In this document: piece by piece, positions 1-4,209 of the stretch | Layout of the letters: the number at the start of each line of letters is the position of its first letter | How positions within the stretch are numbered: the stretch's first letter is position 1 | From: Bacteroidia bacterium | GTDB taxonomy: Bacteria > Bacteroidota > Bacteroidia > Bacteroidales > UBA932 | Assembly (NCBI GenBank): GCA_021153285.1 | Contig: JAGKTT010000051.1 | Location: 1-13,143 of the forward strand | DNA length: 13,143 bases | Reading direction: 5' to 3' | Notes under the pieces: model-generated | Databases searched by the model: none | Told to the model about the DNA's origin: nothing | The model's input: the letters and a program-made list of their open reading frames with translations, nothing else | Program-made: the position numbers and the translations under genes

Positions 1-377
1 ACCTTGTCCCCCTTGTCAAGAAAAGCCAATGAGATAAGCAGAACAGCCTCCTTGGAGCCCACCAGCGGCTGGATCTGAGATCCCGGATCGAGTTCCACAC
101 CATACCATTTCCTATACCAATCCGCGAAGGCCTGGCGCAACTGCGGGAGTCCCACATAGCTCTGATATGCGTGATTGCCAGGTTCACGGGCACTCTCACA
201 TAATGCTTCGATCGCCTCCATCGGTGGCATACCGTCCGGAGAACCGATTCCGAGATTGATCACCGGTTCTTCGCCACGCGCCGAACGCTCGGCATTCATT
301 GCCGCTATTTCCTTGAGCTTCCTCGAAAAGTAGTACTCGCTTACACTTTCCGTCCTGTTCGCTGCCTTTATTATCAT
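1..377 (-). CDS. Class I/II PLP-dependent aminotransferase, N-terminal part (cut by window edge)
   Basis: The reverse strand from the ATG at 377 reads MIIKAANRTESVSEYYFSRK and stays open to the left edge, giving about 125 residues. Fold-type I aminotransferase hallmarks are visible: NLGIGSPDGMPP near residues 42-53, then YQSYVGLPQLRQAFADWY, then PLVGSKEAV. The PLP lysine lies beyond the window. The ATG overlaps the pheA stop codon as ATGA, so the two genes are almost certainly cotranscribed and probably translationally coupled. In related Bacteroidales an aminotransferase sits directly after pheA in an aromatic amino-acid operon. Transamination of phenylpyruvate or 4-hydroxyphenylpyruvate to Phe or Tyr is therefore the likely role. 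Substrate specificity cannot be read from this fragment, and an aspartate or LL-diaminopimelate aminotransferase label is also possible. Confidence 0.88.
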   Translation of the reverse strand, partial: MIIKAANRTESVSEYYFSRKLKEIAAMNAERSARGEEPVINLGIGSPDGMPPMEAIEALCESAREPGNHAYQSYVGLPQLRQAFADWYRKWYGVELDPGSQIQPLVGSKEAVLLISLAFLDKGDK

Positions 378-1207
378 ATCGCCGCTATATATTCACCCAA
401 TATATTCAGATCTTCCATCAGCGGGCGTACAGCCGCAAGAGCCTGCTCATAACGCAGATGGTCATCGAATTTTATATCCACATAAAAGAAATACTGCCAC
501 TCCTGTCCCGGGATAGGAAGAGACTGGATCCTCGTCAGATTCATACCATAAAACGAAAGTATGGTAAGGACGTGGGCAAGAGAACCGGGAGTATGCGACA
601 AAGTGAAGCACATTGAAGCCTTGTTTACTTTTGCCTGATCCACTGCCAAAGCATCGTCAAAGATCAGGAATCTGGTAAAATTCTGCTTGTACGTCTCAAT
701 ACTTTCCGCAAGTATCTCAAGTCCATACAGTTCCGCAGCCAGCACCGAGGCCACGGCGCCTACTCCTTTCAAGCCGAGCAGAGCCACTTCCGCCGCACTC
801 TTTGCTGTGTCCTCGCTTTCTACAAGCCTGATCCAAGGGTATTTCTTGAAGAATTCACGTGTCTGATTTATGGCCATATAGTGAGTCCTCACTTCCTTTA
901 TATCCTCTATTGTCTGTCCCGGAAGAGCCATCAGATTCTGCTGGATACGCAGGAAGACTTCGCCCTTTATCTTGCGGTCATATTTGCGGAGCAATTCGAA
1001 ATTCGGGAGCAATCCGCCGGAAACCGTATTCTCTATTGCCATCACAGCAGCGTCTGCATCTCCGAGATCCATACTACGGTACAACCCATCGAACGTCGCA
1101 CATTCGACAATCCCTGGCACAAGACGACCGTGTTCTTCATAGAATTGGCGTGCCGCCTGCTCGTGGAAACATCCCTTGACACCTTGTATTGCAACCTTTC
1201 TATCCAT
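374..1207 (-). CDS. pheA: Prephenate dehydratase with C-terminal ACT domain
   Basis: A 277-aa monofunctional enzyme converting prephenate to phenylpyruvate in phenylalanine synthesis. The N-terminal lobe starts with the family signature VAIQGVKGCFHEQAA (residues 5-19). ENTVSGG (59-65) matches the substrate-loop ENSxxG motif, and TRF (178-180) is the conserved catalytic Thr-Arg-Phe. The ACT regulatory domain spans about 198-277, with GSLAHVLTILSFYGMNLT (208-225). The ESRP motif involved in Phe feedback binding reads QSLP here (228-231), so allosteric behaviour may differ. No chorismate mutase domain is fused. The start is supported by alignment of the first residues with the family. The gene begins 9 nt after a terminator hairpin with a U-tract and is preceded by a Phe/Tyr-rich leader ORF, so expression is probably attenuated. 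The stop codon overlaps the next start. Confidence 0.97.
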   Translation of the reverse strand: MDRKVAIQGVKGCFHEQAARQFYEEHGRLVPGIVECATFDGLYRSMDLGDADAAVMAIENTVSGGLLPNFELLRKYDRKIKGEVFLRIQQNLMALPGQTIEDIKEVRTHYMAINQTREFFKKYPWIRLVESEDTAKSAAEVALLGLKGVGAVASVLAAELYGLEILAESIETYKQNFTRFLIFDDALAVDQAKVNKASMCFTLSHTPGSLAHVLTILSFYGMNLTRIQSLPIPGQEWQYFFYVDIKFDDHLRYEQALAAVRPLMEDLNILGEYIAAI

Positions 1208-1211
1208 AGCT

Positions 1212-1244
1212 CAAATAAAAAACTGTCCGGCACATACCGGACAG
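1212..1244 (-). terminator. Attenuator terminator hairpin just upstream of pheA
   Basis: On the minus strand the sequence reads CTGTCCGG-TATGTG-CCGGACAG followed by TTTTTTATTTGA. The 8-bp stem (1223-1230 with 1237-1244) is perfect and GC-rich, the loop is 6 nt and the U-tract begins at once. This is a textbook intrinsic terminator, but it lies between a promoter and the pheA ATG (1207), so it can only work as a regulated terminator. Its 5' arm is shared with an alternative pairing (1236-1248 with 1269-1283). Confidence 0.93.
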
Positions 1245-1283
1245 CATAATGAATTTCTATATTTTCGATATGCAGACTCCGGT
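1236..1283 (-). promoter_or_regulatory. Antiterminator of the phe attenuator, with possible protector pairing
   Basis: On the minus strand ACCGGA (1278-1283) can pair with TCCGGT (1236-1241). GCATA (1269-1273) can pair with TATGC (1244-1248). The result is an 11-bp stem with a small internal loop (GTCT opposite TG) and a 20-nt apical loop. It consumes the 5' arm of the terminator, so the two folds exclude each other. The ACCGGA segment starts directly after the leader-peptide stop codon, where a terminating ribosome would mask it. TTCGGT inside the leader ORF (1317-1322) can also pair with ACCGGA (6 bp, one G-U), a candidate protector stem. The pairing was found by eye; no folding energies were computed. 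Confidence 0.8.
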
Positions 1284-1346
1284 CTATCCCCTTTTCTGGA
1301 AATAGAAATAATAAAAACCGAAGCTGCTAAATCGATAAGTTCCCAT
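1284..1346 (-). CDS. Phe/Tyr-rich leader peptide of the pheA operon
   Basis: A 20-codon ORF reads MGTYRFSSFGFYYFYFQKRG and ends in TAG. Phe occurs at 6, 9, 11, 14 and 16; Tyr at 4, 12, 13 and 15. Nine of the 13 residues from 4 to 16 are therefore the products of the pathway it precedes. The ORF lies 76 nt upstream of pheA on the same strand, behind its own promoter and before mutually exclusive terminator and antiterminator stems. This is the arrangement of ribosome-mediated attenuation, as in the E. coli pheA leader. By inference, low charged tRNA-Phe or tRNA-Tyr stalls the ribosome in codons 4-16, frees the antiterminator segment and lets pheA be transcribed. No Shine-Dalgarno is visible. 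The ATG lies only about 2-5 nt after the predicted transcription start, so initiation may be nearly leaderless. I know of no gene symbol for it in this phylum. Confidence 0.9.
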   Translation of the reverse strand: MGTYRFSSFGFYYFYFQKRG

Positions 1347-1354
1347 AACGGTTA

Positions 1355-1387
1355 CAAATATAGTAAATTTTTAGGCTTATTGTCAGA
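1355..1387 (-). promoter_or_regulatory. Promoter of the phe leader-pheA operon
   Basis: On the minus strand a perfect Bacteroidota -7 element TATATTTG (consensus TAnnTTTG) lies at 1355-1362. A TCTG/CTGACA sequence at 1381-1387 is a partial match to the -33 TTTG element, with a spacer of 21 nt to TCTG. It sits in the gap after the frr stop codon (1402-1404). The predicted start is around 1348-1351, directly before the leader ATG at 1346. Confidence 0.8.
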
Positions 1388-1401
1388 CTCGAAATGACAA
1401 A

Positions 1402-1965
1402 TTATACAGTCATCATTTCTTTTTCCTTCGCAACCACGAGTTCATCCACCTTCTTGGTGAAAGCGTCAGTCTCCTTCTGAACAAGCTGCTCGTACTCCTT
1501 CTGGAGATCCTCAGGCATACCGTCCTTGTTTGCCTTCTTAAGCTGCTCGATTGCATCACGGCGTGCATTACGTACACTTACCTTTGCATTCTCACCGGCA
1601 GCCTTAGCCTTCTTGAGAAGTTCCTTACGGCGATCCTCAGTAAGAGGCGGAACTGTACAACGGATGCTCTCTCCATTGTTTGAAGGAGTAAGTCCGATGT
1701 TTGCATCGAGGATAGCCTTCTCGATAGCAGGAATCATCTTCTTCTCCCAAGGCTGAAGCATAAGGGTCTTGGCGTCAGGAGTAGTCACAGAAGCTACCTG
1801 AGGAACAGGTGTAGGGCTTCCATAATAATCCACCATCACATTATTGAATACCAGTGGGTTAGCCTTTCCTGCGCGATATGTCTTGAGTTCCTCGTCGAGG
1901 TGTGTGACAGCGTGTGACATCTTGTCTTTCGCTGCTGTCAGAATTTCTTTTGCTCTTGTAATCAT
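1402..1965 (-). CDS. frr: Ribosome recycling factor
   Basis: A 187-aa protein of the usual RRF length (about 185). With EF-G it splits post-termination ribosomes in the cytoplasm. The sequence aligns along its whole length with the family: the TYRAGKANPLVFNNVMVDYYG segment near residues 29-49, VPQVASVTTPDAKTLMLQPW in the hinge/domain II region, IGLTPSNNGESIRCTVPPLT, then the DRRKELLKKAK and VRNARRDA helices of domain I and a charged C-terminal helix. It starts 20 bp after the pyrH stop on the same strand. pyrH-frr is a widely conserved pair, so the two genes are very likely one transcription unit. A new promoter for the phe leader lies directly after its stop. Confidence 0.98.
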   Translation of the reverse strand: MITRAKEILTAAKDKMSHAVTHLDEELKTYRAGKANPLVFNNVMVDYYGSPTPVPQVASVTTPDAKTLMLQPWEKKMIPAIEKAILDANIGLTPSNNGESIRCTVPPLTEDRRKELLKKAKAAGENAKVSVRNARRDAIEQLKKANKDGMPEDLQKEYEQLVQKETDAFTKKVDELVVAKEKEMMTV

Positions 1966-1985
1966 AGTATATTGTATTAGTAATT

Positions 1986-2696
1986 TTAAACGTGTACCAA
2001 TGTTCCCACCTTCTCGCCCTTGACCAGCTTGGTAAGATTGCCTTTCTGATTCATATCGAACACGATGATAGGCATATTGCCTTCACGGCATAGAGCGAAC
2101 GCAGTCTGGTCCATAACCTTCAGGCGGTCTTCGATTGCCTTGTCGAATGTCAGTTCTTCATATTTTACTGCAGAAGGGTCCTTTTCCGGATCCGCAGTGT
2201 ATACTCCATCCACGCGGGTTCCCTTCAGGAGTGCATCGGCTCCGATTTCAAGAGCTCTGAGAGCAGCACCGGAGTCTGTAGTGAAATAAGGATTTCCTGT
2301 ACCTCCGGCAATCAGGGCCACACCACCTCTTTCCATAACAGCCACAGCATCATCCCTCATATAATATCTCGCTACAGGCATCATCGGAGTCGCAGTAAAG
2401 ACCTCAGCCTCAACTCCCGCGGAACGGATAGCCATTGCAAGTCCGAGAGAATTGATGACCGTCGCAAGCATTCCCATCTTGTCGCCATTGACTCTGTCAA
2501 ATCCCTTTCCTACGCCCTGAAGACCGCGGAATATATTGCCGCCACCGATAACGATAGAAACCTGAAGGCCGTTCTTCACTGCCTCGGCCACTTCCTCCGC
2601 ATATGCGGCAAGCCATTTTTCATCAATACCTTTGCCAGCGGGGCCTCCAAGGCTTTCTCCGCTCAATTTCAGAAGAACTCGTCTGTAAGTACTCAT
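1986..2696 (-). CDS. pyrH: UMP kinase
   Basis: A 236-aa bacterial UMP kinase of the amino-acid kinase fold, phosphorylating UMP to UDP for pyrimidine nucleotide supply. Visible motifs are KLSGESLGG (residues 10-18, phosphate binding), VIGGGNIFRG (49-58), GGTGNPYFTTDSGAALRA (131-148, nucleotide and acceptor site) and LLKGTRVDGVYTADP (156-170). Length is normal (E. coli 241). The start is the ATG at 2694-2696, about 25 nt downstream of a predicted transcription start from the TTGG-N19-TACTTTTG promoter at 2727-2757. It is divergent from sdhC and followed by frr. Activity is expected to be UTP- and GTP-regulated as in the family, although nothing in the sequence settles this. Confidence 0.98.
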   Translation of the reverse strand: MSTYRRVLLKLSGESLGGPAGKGIDEKWLAAYAEEVAEAVKNGLQVSIVIGGGNIFRGLQGVGKGFDRVNGDKMGMLATVINSLGLAMAIRSAGVEAEVFTATPMMPVARYYMRDDAVAVMERGGVALIAGGTGNPYFTTDSGAALRALEIGADALLKGTRVDGVYTADPEKDPSAVKYEELTFDKAIEDRLKVMDQTAFALCREGNMPIIVFDMNQKGNLTKLVKGEKVGTLVHV

Positions 2697-2726
2697 TTGA
2701 TTATTGTTTTCAAAAATTCAAGCAAA

Positions 2727-2757
2727 CAAAAGTATCGAATTATTATGAAACTTCCAA
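2727..2757 (-). promoter_or_regulatory. Promoter of pyrH-frr
   Basis: On the minus strand a -33 TTGG (2754-2757), a 19-nt spacer and a -7 TACTTTTG (2727-2734, consensus TAnnTTTG) precede pyrH. The predicted 5' UTR is about 25 nt. It shares the short divergent region with the sdhC promoter, whose elements interleave with it. Confidence 0.82.
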
Positions 2758-2774
2758 GAAAGAATATATCTTTG
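2744..2774 (+). promoter_or_regulatory. Promoter of sdhC
   Basis: A -7 element TATCTTTG lies at 2767-2774. A weak -33 candidate TATG lies at 2744-2747, 19 nt upstream. The predicted start near 2780 gives a 5' UTR of about 50 nt to the sdhC ATG at 2831. The -33 side overlaps the pyrH promoter, so the two polymerases could compete. Confidence 0.72.
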
Positions 2775-2830
2775 CACAATAGAAGGACATATCCGAACCG
2801 ATTATTAACAACAAAAACATCATAACTGTT

Positions 2831-3517
2831 ATGGCACTTTCTTCAATTACCAAGAAGCTTATAATGAGTATAAGCGGCCTTTTCCTGATCGTCTTCCTTC
2901 TTCTTCATATGACGATCAATTTCTTCTCAGTAATCGACACATTCAAAGGCACATACGGCAGCGCTGACGGTCTTTTCCAGGCAGGTTGCGACTTTATGGC
3001 ACTTCCTATCGTGACAATAATGGTTCCTGTGCTTGCGCTCGGTTTCCTTGTGCACATCGCTTACGCACTCATTCTTTCTTACGGCAACTACAAGGCTCGT
3101 GGTACAGAGCGTTACGCAGTAGCCAACAAGACTAAGACAGGTTCTTGGGCAGCAAAGAATATGCTCGTTCTCGGAGTTATCGTTCTCGGTCTCGTGGCAT
3201 TCCACCTCAATCACTTCTGGGCAGAAATGCAGCTCAAGGAGTTCCAGGGTCACCACGCTGAGAATCCATATGAACTTCTCAACCTTACATTCCAGAACGG
3301 TTGGATGGTAGTGATCTACGTTGTATGGTTCGCCGCTCTCGGCTTCCACCTTACACACGGTTTCTGGAGCGCATTCCAGACAATCGGTCTCAGCAACAAG
3401 ATCTGGGAGAAGAGACTCATCATCATCGGTAAGGTATTCGTAGGAATCATCGTTCTCGGATTCTCACTTGTTGCAGTAAACGCATTCATCCAGGCAAACG
3501 GATTCTGCTGCTGCTAA
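2831..3517 (+). CDS. sdhC: Succinate dehydrogenase/fumarate reductase cytochrome b subunit
   Basis: A 228-aa integral membrane subunit of the Bacteroidota SdhC/FrdC type. It anchors the catalytic subunits and passes electrons through haem b to or from quinone. Five hydrophobic segments are visible at about 10-30, 58-82, 108-130, 154-176 and 196-220. Histidines suited as haem ligands lie in them: H26, H75, H125/H128 and H173/H176. The C-terminus ends in CCC, which I do not recognise as a family feature. C-ending codons are strongly preferred, suggesting high expression. In Bacteroidales sdhC is normally followed by sdhA and sdhB. Here a terminator follows within 25 bp and no flavoprotein or iron-sulfur gene lies in the remaining window. 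The partners must be elsewhere or lost. Confidence 0.95.
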   Translation: MALSSITKKLIMSISGLFLIVFLLLHMTINFFSVIDTFKGTYGSADGLFQAGCDFMALPIVTIMVPVLALGFLVHIAYALILSYGNYKARGTERYAVANKTKTGSWAAKNMLVLGVIVLGLVAFHLNHFWAEMQLKEFQGHHAENPYELLNLTFQNGWMVVIYVVWFAALGFHLTHGFWSAFQTIGLSNKIWEKRLIIIGKVFVGIIVLGFSLVAVNAFIQANGFCCC

Positions 3518-3538
3518 TTTCCGAGCAAATAAAATATA

Positions 3539-3568
3539 GAAAGGGCTGACCGATGCGTCAGCCCTTTT
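3539..3568 (+). terminator. Intrinsic terminator of sdhC
   Basis: AAGGGCTGAC (3541-3550), loop CGATGC, GTCAGCCCTT (3557-3566) form a perfect 10-bp stem. It is extended by an A-T and a G-T pair and followed by TTTTC (3565-3569). It lies 23 bp after the sdhC stop codon. The T-tract is short. Confidence 0.85.
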
Positions 3569-3589
3569 CATATATAGTTATAGGTAGGA

Positions 3590-3749
3590 GCGGAGCCAAA
3601 CAAACGAATGTATACTTGTTGGCATTAGCCTCTATCTTGGTACCATCAATGTATTGTATCTCCAGGCTGATGAAGTTTGCATCCACCAGCATCTGAACTA
3701 CCTTTGTGTCTAAGGGCTTAACGTAAAATCCCGGTTGTTCAGTGTCCAT
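3590..3749 (-). pseudogene. IS1182-family transposase remnant
   Basis: The reverse strand encodes DTKVVQMLVDANFISLEIQY followed at once by IDGTKIEANANKYTFV. This matches the internal block of IS1182-type transposases (typically ...LSLEVQYIDGTKIEA.NRYTFVW) around the first catalytic Asp. Only about 45 recognisable residues remain. The match breaks off just after TFV near 3600, running into the sdhC terminator. Toward the upstream side it is lost near 3715, where the residues (MDTEQPGFYVKP) no longer resemble the family. There is no N-terminal region, no DDE remainder and no obvious terminal repeats. It is therefore a decayed internal fragment, not an active element. The nearby inverted repeat CAGTGT...ACACTG (3740-3759) may or may not belong to it. 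Confidence 0.75.
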
Positions 3750-3775
3750 AAGAACACTGGACCGCTTTCAGAAAC

Positions 3776-3891
3776 GACCCGTTGAGCGGAAAATCGGCCA
3801 CTGAAGCCAGTCCAGCCGCTCAATGGTATTGATTTCAGACCCGTTGAGCGGCTGGAGTGCAGCCAGATGATGATTTTCCGCTCAACGGGTC
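3776..3891. repeat. Nested palindromic element with 20-bp terminal inverted repeats
   Basis: GACCCGTTGAGCGGAAAATC (3776-3795) is repeated perfectly in inverted form as GATTTTCCGCTCAACGGGTC (3872-3891). Nested inside is a second perfect inverted repeat, TCCAGCCGCTCAA (3811-3823) with TTGAGCGGCTGGA (3844-3856). The core CCCGTTGAGCGG therefore occurs three times, plus one partial copy. The whole 116-bp unit could fold into a two-tier hairpin. It could be a MITE-like or REP-like element. There is no obvious target-site duplication and no coding content. It lies between the transposase remnant and the RelA/SpoT gene. Confidence 0.8.
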
Positions 3892-4209
3892 AGCTGAGGC
3901 TGTTAGGACGGGGCACTCGCAAGAGTATGTATCTGCGGATGAAGCGTGAGTATGTATGTGAGTGCAAGTGCATATGTACCAATGCCATATACTGAATCAC
4001 CTGCATCTGTCACAGGTAATTCTCACCGTCTTACAGCTTGGCTTTACTGAAACCTTCGAACACATCGGTCCTCTCCTCACTCTCTACATTGTGCTTCTCT
4101 GTGTTTCAAGGTGCGCCGATGAAGGCCTTGGAACACATACTTTTGCAGGTAATCCGTTTTCAGGAGGGAGGATGGTAGTGATTGCGGAGGCGTGTCCACC
4201 CTTTTCTTA
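3892..4209. other. Gene-free stretch downstream of the RelA/SpoT gene
   Basis: I recognise no gene here on either strand. The visible structure is minor. GAGTATGTAT is repeated at 3923-3932 and 3948-3957. An imperfect inverted repeat GCACTC...GAGTGC lies at 3913-3965. A degenerate copy of the palindrome seen at 8000-8035 lies at 3992-4022. Open frames that enter this stretch from 4210 onward are antisense to the RelA/SpoT gene and have no family resemblance. With the transposase remnant and the palindromes to its left, it reads as decayed mobile or intergenic DNA. Confidence 0.6.
3992..4022. repeat. Short palindromic repeat, degenerate copy
   Basis: CTGAATCACCTGC at 3992-4004 is identical to the left arm of the palindrome at 8000-8012. 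The right arm CAGGTAATTC (4013-4022) differs by one base from a perfect complement. It lies downstream of the RelA/SpoT gene. Confidence 0.65.

Noticed and set aside
2927..3358. 143-aa Cys/Glu-rich frame antisense to sdhC
   Set aside because: Its composition is the mirror of C-ending codons in sdhC; it is a shadow.
3776..3891. Integron attC site (GTTGAGC and GCTCAAC fit GTTRRRY and RYYYAAC)
   Set aside because: The two core-like boxes of the outer pair are in the wrong order for attC. The inner pair lacks a proper inverse core, and no integrase or cassette is in view.
3776..3891. CRISPR array
   Set aside because: The repeats are inverted and nested, not direct and regularly spaced, and there are no cas genes.
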